23,298 bases of DNA from UBA4582 sp964228885. Lineage in GTDB: Bacteria > Pseudomonadota > Gammaproteobacteria > Pseudomonadales > Azotimanducaceae. The notes beneath the pieces are model-generated. The model did no database searches and was not told where the DNA came from. It saw only the letters and a list, made by a program, of their open reading frames with translations. Where the stretch lies: positions 1-23,298 of the forward strand of contig CAXRCG010000301.1 of NCBI GenBank assembly GCA_964228885.1. Reading direction: 5' to 3'. Of this stretch, positions 15,036 through 23,072 are shown piece after piece. The stretch's first letter is position 1; every line of letters starts with the position of its first letter. The translations under genes were made by a program, and so were the position numbers.

Positions 15036-16343
15036 ATGGCAAAGAGAATTAAAAATTTTGATCCAATAGAAATTGAGACTTTGGATTTACATACCGAGGG
15101 CTATGGCACGACTGATGATGAAAGGATTGTGGTGCTGGGAGCGCTCTCGGAAGAAGTCGTAATCGCTGAGCCTTATGTGCAGAAGCGTCGCAAAAAAATT
15201 TATAAGACAATAAGTGTCATTCGGTCGAACGCCGATAGGGTTGACCCAGAGTGCATAGCGGCGGACACATGTGGGGGTTGTAGTTTGCAACACCTTGACC
15301 CCGTCGCTCAAATTAGTTTCAAGCACAACTATCTCGTTAGCTTGCTGGGTGAGACTGCACCAGAGAGTTGGTTGGAGCCCTTGAAAGGGCCCGTGAGTGC
15401 TTACCGTAGTAAGGCGCGGCTAGGTGTTAAATTTGTAGAAAAGAAAGGCAGGGTGCTTGTCGGGTTTAGGGAAAAAATGAAACCCTATATTTCTGAAATA
15501 GAGACTTGTAGTGTGCTACGAAGGTCCGTAGGCGAAATCATTGACGCGTTAGCGAAGTTGGTAGAGCAACTCTCGGTATGCCGTGCGTTACCACAAATCG
15601 AAGTTGCAGTTGGTGATAATGAAACTGCTTTGGTGTTTCGGCATTTGGAGGCTTTCGTTGATGAAGATCTAGCGCTTTTTCAGCGCTTTGGTGCTGAAAA
15701 CTCTGTTTCCATCTATTTGCAACCTGGCAATGAGCTGTCAGTGCACAAGATATTTCCTGCTGACGGAAATGAAAGATTAAATTATTCTTTGCCTGATTTT
15801 GACCTCGTATTTGATTTTCATCCAATGGACTTCATTCAAATAAACCAGGCAATTAATCGGCGGTTGATCCCTCTAGCTTTAAAGCTTCTGGCGCTAAAAC
15901 CTGAAGACGATGTGCTTGACGCTTTTTGTGGCATTGGTAATTTCAGTTTACCTTTGGCCTTGATCGCAGGGTCAGTTCTGGGTATTGAAGCTTCGGCCTC
16001 CAGCGTGCTTCGCGCTGGAGAAAATGCGGCGCGAAATGGCATAAAGAATGCCACTTTTATATCTGCCGACCTGTTCGCTGAAAGTCTCTATATACCTGGC
16101 TTGCAGGACATCAATAAAGTGCTCATAGACCCGCCGAGAAGTGGTGCAGAAGAGGTATGTAAAAAGCTTGCAAGCCATAAGGTTGAAAGGTTAGTGTACG
16201 TCTCCTGCAACCCTGTGACCCTTGCGAGGGACGCAAAATTGCTGGTTGAAAGTGGGTATCGTTTTGAAAACGCTGGTGTTATCGATATGTTTCCCCACAC
16301 TAATCACGTTGAATCGATTGCATGCTTTTCTTACAACGCGTAA
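15036..16343 (+). CDS. rlmD: 23S rRNA (uracil-1939-C5)-methyltransferase RlmD
   Basis: RlmD methylates U1939 of 23S rRNA using SAM and carries a [4Fe-4S] cluster. The N-terminal TRAM-like domain is about 1-60. The cluster cysteines C73, C79 and C82 (ADTCGGCSLQH) plus C158 (IETCSVLRR) follow. The SAM motif DAFCGIGNFSLPLA begins at 295. The segment LIDPPRSGA and the catalytic cysteine C391 in YVSCNPVTLARD complete the enzyme. ATG 15036 gives 435 residues and has a GAG 6 bases ahead. An in-frame ATG at 15018 would add six residues but has no visible ribosome-binding site. It lies between cysM and relA, the conserved order. Confidence 0.96.
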   Translation: MAKRIKNFDPIEIETLDLHTEGYGTTDDERIVVLGALSEEVVIAEPYVQKRRKKIYKTISVIRSNADRVDPECIAADTCGGCSLQHLDPVAQISFKHNYLVSLLGETAPESWLEPLKGPVSAYRSKARLGVKFVEKKGRVLVGFREKMKPYISEIETCSVLRRSVGEIIDALAKLVEQLSVCRALPQIEVAVGDNETALVFRHLEAFVDEDLALFQRFGAENSVSIYLQPGNELSVHKIFPADGNERLNYSLPDFDLVFDFHPMDFIQINQAINRRLIPLALKLLALKPEDDVLDAFCGIGNFSLPLALIAGSVLGIEASASSVLRAGENAARNGIKNATFISADLFAESLYIPGLQDINKVLIDPPRSGAEEVCKKLASHKVERLVYVSCNPVTLARDAKLLVESGYRFENAGVIDMFPHTNHVESIACFSYNA

Positions 16344-16400
16344 GCAATCGGACCCAACGAATGAAGAACACAAATAAATTGAAAAGCTATTCCAGGAGCG

Positions 16401-16426
16401 ATGCGCTGAATGAGGCGCATTTTATT
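16401..16426 (+). terminator. Possible weak intrinsic terminator after rlmD
   Basis: ATGCGC (16401-16406) and GCGCAT (16415-16420) form a perfect 6-bp stem with an 8-base loop, followed by a T-rich stretch, TTTATTT. It lies 57 bases after the rlmD stop and about 57 bases before relA. The T-tract is interrupted, so termination may be partial and relA may be read through. No confident relA promoter was found in 16427-16482. Confidence 0.45.
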
Positions 16427-16482
16427 TACGGTAACTAGTCTTAGCTAATTCGAGTGAGTCTGGAAAAGCAACAAAAGCAATT

Positions 16483-18705
16483 ATGGTAAAAGTTCGAGAA
16501 GAACAACCGCTCGATATTGATGGTCGCATCGATATTGAGTTTTGGTTGTGCAAACTAAACGAAAATTATCCATCACTTAATCTCGCTAGAGTTCGAGAAG
16601 TATGTGATCTGTCGGAGCAGGCAGAAGCAAAAGCGATATCAACCAATACTGTTTGGAAAGCGGGTCGAAGTAGCCATCGCACCGGACTTGATATGGCGGA
16701 TATCCTGACAGACCTTCGAGTCGATGAAGACGGTATTATAGCCGCTATCATCTACCGTGCTGTGCGTGAAAATCAAATTACACTCAACCACGTTAAGAAA
16801 CAGTTTGGTGAAGGTGTCGGAACGCTAGTTGAAGGTGTGTTGAGAATGGCCGCAATCAGCAATATACAGTTCTCGAAGTCTGAGGTTCTAGGCGAACAAA
16901 AAGACCAACTCGAACAAGCCAAGCGATTGCTGATTTCCATTGTTGATGATGTGAGGGTGGCGCTGATTAAATTGGCCGAAAGAACCTGTGCTATCAGATC
17001 TATTGGTAGCGCTGAACCAGAGAAGAGAATTAAGCTGGCGCGTGAGGTATTTGAAATATACTCACCGCTGGCCCATCGGCTGGGTATCGGTCATCTAAAA
17101 TGGGAACTGGAAGATATGTCTTTTCGGTACCTTGAACCGCGTGCCTACAAAAGAATTGCATCATTGCTGGATGAAAAACGTAGGGACAGACAAGATTACA
17201 TTGAACAAGTCATTGAGACACTGAAAACGAAATTGAAAGAGGTTCATGTCGAAGCACAAGTAGAAGGGCGTGCTAAGCACATTTACAGCATTTGGCGAAA
17301 AATGCATAACAAGGGTATCTCGTTCTCTCAGGTGTATGACGTGCGAGCAGTACGTGTACTGGTTCCCAACATCAATGATTGTTACCGCGCCCTTGGGATT
17401 GTTCACGGCCGTTGGCGAAACCTGCCCTACGAATTCGACGACTATATCGCCACCCCGAAAGAAAACGGTTATCGCAGCTTACACACCGCGGTAATTGGAC
17501 CAGAAGGCAACGTGCTTGAAGTGCAGATTCGAACCTTTGATATGCATGAAGAAGCGGAATACGGGGTCTGTTCTCACTGGCAATACAAGTCGAAAGAGAA
17601 CGACTCAGAACCTGAAGCTTATCAGCAGAAAATTGATTGGTTGCGGACGCTGCTTGACTGGGGCGAAGAGCTTGGTGACGTTGCTGAGATCTCACCAGAT
17701 CTTCTATCTGAAGTTAGCCTTGACCGGATTTATTTGTTTACAAGAGAAGGCCACGTGATAGACATGATGCCAAAGGCGACACCCGTGGATTTTGCTTATC
17801 GCGTTCACACAGAGGTCGGTCACAAATGCCGGGGTGCCAAGATTAATGGAAAAGTGGTTCCGCTCAATACAAGATTGAAATCCGGGGACCAGGTTGAAGT
17901 GATTGTTGGCGACAAAACGGAACCTCGAAGGGAATGGTTACACGAACATCTAGGTTATGTCGCTACCAGTCGAGCAAGAGCAAAAATCCAATCGTGGTTT
18001 GGTCAGAGAACCAAAAGAAAGAATGCCTCCGAAGGTAAAAAGCTGCTTGTTGAAGAGCTTCGGCATTTGGGCTTCGAAAATGCTGACTTAAATGCACTGG
18101 TCAAATCGTTAGGATACAAAAGGCCAAATGATCTTTACGCTGAAATTGGTGTCGGTGAAGTAGGCGTGCTAAATATTGTCGAGAAGGCAGTTACTTTGGT
18201 TGAACTCGATCAAAGGGATAAGCAACTCAGTCTCTTGCCAGGGGAAGCAAAGCCGCACGATGAGAAGCAATCGTTAATCACCGGTCTGGGTGATCTGGAC
18301 CATGAGATGTCAAGATGTTGCAAGGCTGTACCTGGCGATTCAATCGTTGGCGTGATCAACGATGCCAACAAGGTTTACGTCCACCGCCAAGACTGTCTTA
18401 AAGCGCTGCAGACGAACTTGTCCGGAAAGATTATCCGACTTGATTGGCGGGACAACACCGCCGTAACCTTCCCGGTGAATATCGAAATCGTATCCTACGA
18501 TCGACCAGGCCTGCTGCATGATGTTACTGGTGTGTTCATGTTGGAAAATACTAACGTTTTCTCAATGAGTAGTGACAGGAGAGATAAAAAAGTGGTGGTT
18601 ACGATGGAAATTGAAGTGACCAGCATCAATGGTTTGCTGCAGACGCTGGAAAAAATTGAGCGATTATCGAACGTCATTTCTGCTCAAAGGGTACATTCTG
18701 AATAG
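16483..18705 (+). CDS. relA: GTP pyrophosphokinase RelA, (p)ppGpp synthetase I
   Basis: RelA makes (p)ppGpp from ATP and GTP/GDP on ribosomes stalled with uncharged tRNA. At 740 residues it matches the family. The N-terminal pseudo-hydrolase domain (about 60-200) lacks the His-Asp metal motif at its expected place, reading AAIIYRAVRENQ. The synthetase domain (about 245-365) contains YEFDDYIATPKENGYRSLHT. The EFDD motif at 317-320 marks a monofunctional RelA rather than a SpoT-like enzyme. A TGS domain follows (IYLFTREGHVIDMMPKATP), then the Cys/His zinc-finger region (EMSRCCKAVPGD to HRQDC) and a C-terminal ACT domain (YDRPGLLHDVTGVF). No clear Shine-Dalgarno precedes the ATG. The next gene is adk rather than mazG, unlike Pseudomonas. 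Confidence 0.97.
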   Translation: MVKVREEQPLDIDGRIDIEFWLCKLNENYPSLNLARVREVCDLSEQAEAKAISTNTVWKAGRSSHRTGLDMADILTDLRVDEDGIIAAIIYRAVRENQITLNHVKKQFGEGVGTLVEGVLRMAAISNIQFSKSEVLGEQKDQLEQAKRLLISIVDDVRVALIKLAERTCAIRSIGSAEPEKRIKLAREVFEIYSPLAHRLGIGHLKWELEDMSFRYLEPRAYKRIASLLDEKRRDRQDYIEQVIETLKTKLKEVHVEAQVEGRAKHIYSIWRKMHNKGISFSQVYDVRAVRVLVPNINDCYRALGIVHGRWRNLPYEFDDYIATPKENGYRSLHTAVIGPEGNVLEVQIRTFDMHEEAEYGVCSHWQYKSKENDSEPEAYQQKIDWLRTLLDWGEELGDVAEISPDLLSEVSLDRIYLFTREGHVIDMMPKATPVDFAYRVHTEVGHKCRGAKINGKVVPLNTRLKSGDQVEVIVGDKTEPRREWLHEHLGYVATSRARAKIQSWFGQRTKRKNASEGKKLLVEELRHLGFENADLNALVKSLGYKRPNDLYAEIGVGEVGVLNIVEKAVTLVELDQRDKQLSLLPGEAKPHDEKQSLITGLGDLDHEMSRCCKAVPGDSIVGVINDANKVYVHRQDCLKALQTNLSGKIIRLDWRDNTAVTFPVNIEIVSYDRPGLLHDVTGVFMLENTNVFSMSSDRRDKKVVVTMEIEVTSINGLLQTLEKIERLSNVISAQRVHSE

Positions 18706-18766
18706 GTGTGTTGGTTCATAGCCTACCCTTTGTTATGTTTTACTTGTGTCAAAATGTCGCGGTTTT

Positions 18767-18796
18767 TTGTCTATTCGACTCGCCAGTGGCTAATAA
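18767..18796 (+). promoter_or_regulatory. Candidate sigma-70 promoter for adk
   Basis: TTGTCT (18767-18772) and TAATAA (18791-18796) are separated by 18 bases and lie about 54 bases before the adk start. The gap between relA and adk (144 bases) is long enough for an independent promoter. The call is by eye only. Confidence 0.4.
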
Positions 18797-18849
18797 CCAA
18801 TTGTAGATTTTAATTTTTCTAAACTTACTAAAAGTCGGGAGATTCTGAC

Positions 18850-19515
18850 GTGAAGATGATTCTATTAGGCGCACCGGGCGTGGGCAAAGGTACGCAGGCA
18901 AAACTGGTGATGGATAAATACGGGATACCCCAGATATCTACCGGCGACATGCTGAGAGAAGCAATAAAAGCCGGGAGTCCTTTAGGCGAGAAGGTAAAAG
19001 CTGTACTTGAATCAGGCGCGCTGGTCACTGATGAAATTATAATCGATCTGGTGAAAGAGCGTATTGCGCAACCGGATTGTGAAAAAGGTTTCCTGTTCGA
19101 TGGTTTTCCTCGAACAATTCCACAAGCCCAGGCATTAGTAGACGAAAATATTGCAATCGATAGTGTCATTGAAATCAAAGTACCTGAAGAAGAGATTGTT
19201 AAACGATTAAGTGGACGGAGAGTTCACTTGAACTCTGGCCGTATTTACCACGTGTTGTTCGATCCACCCAAGGTGGAAGGTAAAGATGATGAAACTGGAG
19301 AAGCACTCATTCAACGCGACGATGATACAGAAGAAACCATTAATGAACGTCTAAGAGTATATGTCGAACAAACGGAACCGCTTGTATTGTTTTATCAGCG
19401 TCTATCCGACAAGAGTGATTCGTCGCTTACCTATGATGCAATCGATGGTCTAGGTTCAACGGAAGATATTTCTAACAAGATTTTTGCAATTTTAAATGAA
19501 CAAACGAACCCATAA
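18850..19515 (+). CDS. adk: Adenylate kinase
   Basis: Adk interconverts ATP + AMP and 2 ADP, keeping the adenylate energy charge balanced. The P-loop is GAPGVGKGT at 7-15, followed by the AMP-binding segment YGIPQISTGDMLRE and then FLFDGFPRTIPQAQAL. The long LID domain (GRRVHLNSGRIYHV to KDDETGEALIQRDDD) has no zinc cysteines, as in other proteobacteria. Length is 221 residues. GTG 18850 is chosen because GGGAG ends 8 bases before it. ATG 18856, two codons later, is the alternative but lies 14 bases from that site. Confidence 0.98.
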   Translation: MKMILLGAPGVGKGTQAKLVMDKYGIPQISTGDMLREAIKAGSPLGEKVKAVLESGALVTDEIIIDLVKERIAQPDCEKGFLFDGFPRTIPQAQALVDENIAIDSVIEIKVPEEEIVKRLSGRRVHLNSGRIYHVLFDPPKVEGKDDETGEALIQRDDDTEETINERLRVYVEQTEPLVLFYQRLSDKSDSSLTYDAIDGLGSTEDISNKIFAILNEQTNP

Positions 19516-19539
19516 AGTTGCGTTTTCGATTAGATAGAG

Positions 19540-19560
19540 CTGATTTGTTAGTTTTTTTTT
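19540..19560 (+). terminator. Possible weak terminator after adk
   Basis: A short 4-bp stem (CTGA/TTAG, with one G-U pair in RNA) is followed by nine consecutive T residues, 25 bases after the adk stop. The stem is weak, so termination here is uncertain. The T-run may equally belong to the A/T-tract array upstream of the next gene. Confidence 0.28.
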
Positions 19561-19610
19561 AAGATAATCAGGTAAAACGTTGAAAAAGATAAGTTTTTTT
19601 GAAAAAAATT

Positions 19611-19638
19611 TTGCAATTTGATTTTTTTTGTCTAAACT
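19611..19638 (+). promoter_or_regulatory. Candidate sigma-70 promoter of the Lys/Ala/Pro-repeat gene
   Basis: TTGCAA (19611-19616) and TAAACT (19633-19638) are spaced by 16 bases. Upstream are T9 (19552-19560), A5, T7 (19594-19600) and A7 (19602-19608), resembling an UP element or a curved region. Transcription from here would give a leader of roughly 145 bases before the GTG at 19789. The leader contains a small TGTGTT/AACACA hairpin at 19678-19695. Assigned by eye. Confidence 0.4.
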
Positions 19639-19788
19639 TCTCTTCGTTGATGCAACTGTATACGTGGTTTCTTAAATTGTGTTGTAAAAAACACACTGCC
19701 GAGGAGAAGTATTACAGGTGCTTGGCAAAAAAAGTGGTTCTGCTCTAACGAAAATTTGTTCTTCAACAGTAAGACAGGAGTGTACAAA

Positions 19789-20166
19789 GTGGTTGCTAAA
19801 AAGAAAAAGGTAGCGGCGAAAAAGAAACCTGCTGCTAAAAAGAAAGTAGTAAAGAAAAAAGTAGTGGCTAAGAAAAAAGTTGCTGCCAAGAAAAAAGTAG
19901 CTGCTAAGAAAAAGCCTGCTGCCAAGAAAAAGGTAGCTGCTAAGAAAAAGCCTGCAGCTAAGAAGAAACCAGCCGCCAAGAAAAAGGCAGCTGCTAAGAA
20001 AAAACCAGCCGCCAAGAAAAAGGTAGCTGCTAAGAAAAAGCCAGCGGCTAAGAAGAAGCCAGCGGCTAAGAAAAAAGTAGCTGCCAAGAAAAAGCCAGCT
20101 GCTAAGAAAAAGGTCGCTGCCAAGAAAAAGCCAGCAGCCAAGAAAAAAGCGGCTAAGAAGAAGTAA
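19789..20166 (+). CDS. Lysine/alanine/proline-repeat histone H1-like protein (AlgP-type)
   Basis: The 125-residue product consists almost wholly of about 20 tandem units of the pattern [V/P/A]AAKKK, with two 5-residue variants. Nearly half the residues are lysine and there are no acidic or aromatic residues. Such tails resemble eukaryotic histone H1 and the C-terminal part of Pseudomonas AlgP (AlgR3), which binds DNA. There is no globular domain here. GTG 19789 is preferred because AGGAG (19776-19780) sits 8 bases before it. An in-frame TTG at 19756 would add 11 non-repeat residues without a ribosome-binding site. At the DNA level the units are near-identical (gctaagaaaaag-like), so the array may vary in length by slippage. 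A nucleic-acid or chromosome-compacting role is inferred from composition only. Confidence 0.82.
   Translation: MVAKKKKVAAKKKPAAKKKVVKKKVVAKKKVAAKKKVAAKKKPAAKKKVAAKKKPAAKKKPAAKKKAAAKKKPAAKKKVAAKKKPAAKKKPAAKKKVAAKKKPAAKKKVAAKKKPAAKKKAAKKK
19801..20160 (+). repeat. Tandem ~18-bp coding repeat array
   Basis: The gene body is an array of near-identical 18-base units encoding [V/P/A]AAKKK. Alternation at the first codon (gta, cct, cca, gca) and synonymous swaps (gct/gcc/gcg/gca, aag/aaa) are the main differences. Units 3 and 20 are one codon shorter. The opposite strand has a long open frame of Phe/Leu/Ala repeats, which is a by-product of the repeat composition and not a gene. Confidence 0.85.
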
Positions 20167-20177
20167 GCTGCTTTAAG

Positions 20178-20205
20178 AAAAAGCCCTCTATACGAGGGCT
20201 TTTTT
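20178..20205 (+). terminator. Strong intrinsic terminator, probably bidirectional
   Basis: AAAAAGCCCTC, loop TATAC, GAGGGCTTTTT: a GC-rich stem flanked by an A-run on the left and a T-run on the right. It lies 12 bases after the repeat-gene stop. The A-run on the other strand reads as a T-run for transcripts arriving from mobA, so the same structure can end both convergent units. Confidence 0.9.
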
Positions 20206-20266
20206 GATTCTTTCAGAGGTTGGCTCGCCTTTGCGACGAGTGTTGGGAGGCGGCAAATAAGACCCA

Positions 20267-20310
20267 ACCCCGTGATGCTCTGATTTGGAGCATTTTTTCG
20301 ACCCCGTGAT
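20267..20310. repeat. 10-base direct repeat flanking the second hairpin
   Basis: ACCCCGTGAT occurs at 20267-20276 and again at 20301-20310, with the second terminator hairpin between them. The copies are 34 bases apart. No mobile-element ends or target duplications are seen around them. They could be chance, an old duplication, or a protein-binding pair. Confidence 0.4.
20275..20298 (+). terminator. Second intrinsic terminator in the convergent gap
   Basis: ATGCTC (20275-20280), loop TGATTTG, GAGCAT (20288-20293), followed by a T-run to 20298. It is oriented to stop plus-strand transcription that escapes the stronger terminator about 70 bases upstream. The remaining 20299-20378 stretch before the mobA stop shows nothing recognisable. 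Confidence 0.65.
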
Positions 20311-20378
20311 TCCCAGCACGCGCAGGTCACGCCTCGCCTTGATATTCCCCGCAGCTCTCGTTCGCTGTCATCACTGCT

Positions 20379-20948
20379 TTAATCAAATTCACCCGGCTCA
20401 TTCAGGTTACGGAATTCTGACATAGAATCGTGGAATTTCGCCGTTGTATAGCCTATCGACTCGAGCCATCCGAGTACCGATTTGTTTTTACCCTTGAGTC
20501 TGTCGGAGATAGTTCCAATTATTGAGGATCTGATTAGCAACACCAAAGGTTGTACTCTACCCTTATTTGCGACAGCAACTGCGGGTTTGTCACCGATAAC
20601 TGAGCGTAATCTTTCAACTGTATTCAGTGGTATGTGTGGCATGTCGCAGGGAACAACAAAACAAAATTCGGTTGTTATTTTTGATTTTGCACTTAAGATT
20701 CCGGCGAGCGGTCCTTGATAATTATTGTCTTCGTCTGTAGTTAACTGTGCACCGAATGTCTCGTATTTCTCCTCATTCTGGTTAATATTAATCAGTAGCT
20801 GATCAACCTGTGGTTGTACTCTATCGATCATATGCTGGACGAGCATTTTCCCACGGTAGGGAACCAAGCCTTTGTCTTTGTTACCGAGTCTAGTACCTTT
20901 GCCGCCGCAGAGTATCAAGCCTGTTATCTTGCGCTTTGATTTTTCCAT
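20379..20948 (-). CDS. mobA: Molybdenum cofactor guanylyltransferase MobA
   Basis: MobA transfers GMP from GTP to molybdopterin to form the MGD cofactor of DMSO-reductase-family enzymes. The N-terminal nucleotidyltransferase motif LCGGKGTRLGNKDKGLV begins at residue 13. GPLAGI follows in the middle, then PCDMP (the metal-binding aspartate region), and the C-terminal FRNLNEPGEF matches the family's NxNTPxD-type ending. At 189 residues it is of normal length. It stands alone on the minus strand, divergent from yoaA and convergent with the repeat-protein gene. No other molybdenum-cofactor genes are in the window. The gene implies that the organism uses a molybdo-bis-MGD enzyme. Confidence 0.94.
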   Translation of the reverse strand: MEKSKRKITGLILCGGKGTRLGNKDKGLVPYRGKMLVQHMIDRVQPQVDQLLININQNEEKYETFGAQLTTDEDNNYQGPLAGILSAKSKITTEFCFVVPCDMPHIPLNTVERLRSVIGDKPAVAVANKGRVQPLVLLIRSSIIGTISDRLKGKNKSVLGWLESIGYTTAKFHDSMSEFRNLNEPGEFD

Positions 20949-21023
20949 TATCTGTTCGTGTTCATCGTTGCTAAGATACTGTCATAGTTACCAAAATAAA
21001 TCAGCATTAGGATACGGAACAAA

Positions 21024-22949
21024 GTGGATCTCGAAGCTAGTATCTCAGAGGTGTTTTGCGGAGATGGATTATTGCAACGCGAAGTGCCGGAATATGTGGA
21101 GAGATATCAGCAGATAGAAATGGCTATCGCCATTGCTTCGGCCCTTGAACAGAAAAGTAACGCGCTGATTGAGGCTGGCACTGGGACAGGCAAGACATTT
21201 GCTTACCTGGTTCCGATACTCTTGCAAAAAAAAAATGCAATTGTCTCTACCGGTACAAAAACTCTGCAGGACCAGCTCTATTATCAAGATTTACCGACCA
21301 TACTGAATTTACTGGGTTTATCTTGCAAGGTCAGCTTGCTTAAAGGTCGAAGTAACTATCTTTGTCCAGAAAGGCTAGCGAAAAATATTAAAGTGATGTC
21401 CCAGCTCTTTGAGCCTGAAGTGCTTGCTCGGCTTGTGCGGGTTCGAGAATGGTCTCAATTAAGTCGCACGGGTGATCTTAACGAACTGAGTGATAAAGAT
21501 AGAGAGTCTATTGGTAGTTTGATTACCAGCACAACAGATAATTGCCTGGGTGGAGAATGCCCAAGCGTTGATGTATGTCCCTTGTATCGAGCAAGAGAAA
21601 AAGCTGTCCTTGCTGATATCGTTGTTGTCAATCATCATTTGTTAATGGCGGATCTAGCGATGAAAGAGGAGTCTAATTCCTCTCTATTACCCAGCGCAGA
21701 TGTCATCATTGTCGATGAGGCACACCAAATCTCCTCTGTAGCTCGTCATTTCTTTGGTGAGACTGTTACCAGCGGTCAACTGATGGAGTTGTCAAGGGAT
21801 GTAAGACGAGAACTGCAGCTGCTGGGAAATGATCATCCTGAATTGCTTAGATCAGCTATGGGTTACGAGGATTCGGTGAATGGGTTATCGCGGGTTTTCA
21901 GCATTAATTCGGCCGTCGATCTCGAAGAATTATTAACGATGGAAGAAGTTCAGGATGCCATTGAGGAAATGGACCTGTCATTTTCAACGTTGGCAGAGTT
22001 TTTGGAAGCCAGCGCGATCAGGAGCAAGGTGCTGCAGCAATGCTATCAGCGCTGTTTGAGGCTGATGGATCGATTTGCTGTGTTGACTGAGCGAGTAGAA
22101 CCCGACAGTGTGTATGCTCATTGGATTGAACGTCAAGAGAAGTCGTTTACTCTCAGACTATCGCCGGTTGTCATCGCTGATTCGTTATCACCCTTTTTTA
22201 AGGAAGCGAACAAAAGCTGGATATTTACCTCAGCAACTTTGTCTGTTGCTGAAAAATTTGATCACGCGCGAAATGCACTGGGTCTCGAAGATGATCCAGA
22301 ATACCGTTTTGAGAGCCCTTTTGATTTTTCAGAGCAAGTACGGGGATTGATTCCTCACGGGATACCTGTGCCTGGCTCAAATGATCACACCACGGCATTA
22401 ATGGACTTTTGTCTGCCAATTTTGAAAGCCAATCAGGGTAGAAGCTTTATCCTCTTTACTAGTTACAAGGCGCTTCACGCTGCGCGCTCGATTATCGCTG
22501 AAGCCGGTGGGATTAACTTTCTTGTGCAGGGCGCTATGCCACGTCAAAAGCTGTTAGATAAGTTCAAAATTATACCGCGGTGTGTCCTACTCGCCACGCA
22601 GGGCTTTTGGGAAGGTATCGATGTAAAGGGTACAGAGCTCAGATGTGTTGTTGTCGACAAGCTTCCCTTTACGAACCCTGCGGATCCCCTGCACGTCGCA
22701 CAAATGCGTCTTGCCGCTGCTAAGGGTGAAAACGGCTTTAGTTCTGTATCGATACCTGACGCAGCAATCGCATTGAAGCAAGGTTTTGGGCGACTCATTC
22801 GTCAGGAGAGCGATAAAGGGTTGTTCGTACTTGGTGATAACAGAGTGCTAACGAAAAGTTATGGTGGAAAGTTTCTAAAGAGTTTACCAGATATGACTTG
22901 GCTAGGATCACAACAGGAAGCAATCAACTATATGGAATCGCTTGATTAA
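21024..22949 (+). CDS. yoaA: ATP-dependent DNA helicase YoaA (DinG/XPD-like, Fe-S)
   Basis: This superfamily 2 helicase of the XPD/DinG group is linked in E. coli to replication-fork repair with the DNA polymerase III chi subunit. Motif I is EAGTGTGKT at 50-58 and motif II is DEAH at 231-234. Four cysteines, C114 (NYLCPERL), C174, C179 and C185 (NCLGGECPSVDVCPLY), match the Fe-S cluster of the family. Later motifs include SWIFTSATLS, then ATQGFWEGIDVKG, and finally ALKQGFGRLIRQ. At 641 residues it agrees with YoaA (~636) rather than DinG (~716). The start is GTG with GGA about 8 bases upstream. The partial tsaB gene lies 123 bases downstream, the same pairing as in E. coli. Confidence 0.95.
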   Translation: MDLEASISEVFCGDGLLQREVPEYVERYQQIEMAIAIASALEQKSNALIEAGTGTGKTFAYLVPILLQKKNAIVSTGTKTLQDQLYYQDLPTILNLLGLSCKVSLLKGRSNYLCPERLAKNIKVMSQLFEPEVLARLVRVREWSQLSRTGDLNELSDKDRESIGSLITSTTDNCLGGECPSVDVCPLYRAREKAVLADIVVVNHHLLMADLAMKEESNSSLLPSADVIIVDEAHQISSVARHFFGETVTSGQLMELSRDVRRELQLLGNDHPELLRSAMGYEDSVNGLSRVFSINSAVDLEELLTMEEVQDAIEEMDLSFSTLAEFLEASAIRSKVLQQCYQRCLRLMDRFAVLTERVEPDSVYAHWIERQEKSFTLRLSPVVIADSLSPFFKEANKSWIFTSATLSVAEKFDHARNALGLEDDPEYRFESPFDFSEQVRGLIPHGIPVPGSNDHTTALMDFCLPILKANQGRSFILFTSYKALHAARSIIAEAGGINFLVQGAMPRQKLLDKFKIIPRCVLLATQGFWEGIDVKGTELRCVVVDKLPFTNPADPLHVAQMRLAAAKGENGFSSVSIPDAAIALKQGFGRLIRQESDKGLFVLGDNRVLTKSYGGKFLKSLPDMTWLGSQQEAINYMESLD

Positions 22950-23072
22950 AGCGTTGTCTGGATCTAATTTTATTATCTTGTGCGCTAACGATTATTTTTT
23001 GTCACTGGACCCATTATGCGAGCTAGCGCGAAATCGAGTAGAATTCAGCGTATCAATTGATTGGTCAGACTC

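Noticed and set aside
19801..20160. CRISPR-like appearance of the regular repeats
   Set aside because: The units are contiguous coding repeats without unique spacers and they translate as a continuous peptide array.
19632..20330. Long minus-strand open frame of Phe/Leu/Ala repeats opposite the Lys/Ala/Pro gene
   Set aside because: It is the automatic antisense reading of an AAG/GCT-rich repeat, has no ribosome-binding site of its own, and runs through two terminators.
22982..23029. Inverted pair GCGCTA/TAGCGC between yoaA and tsaB
   Set aside because: Only 6 bp with a 36-base loop and no T-run; likely chance.
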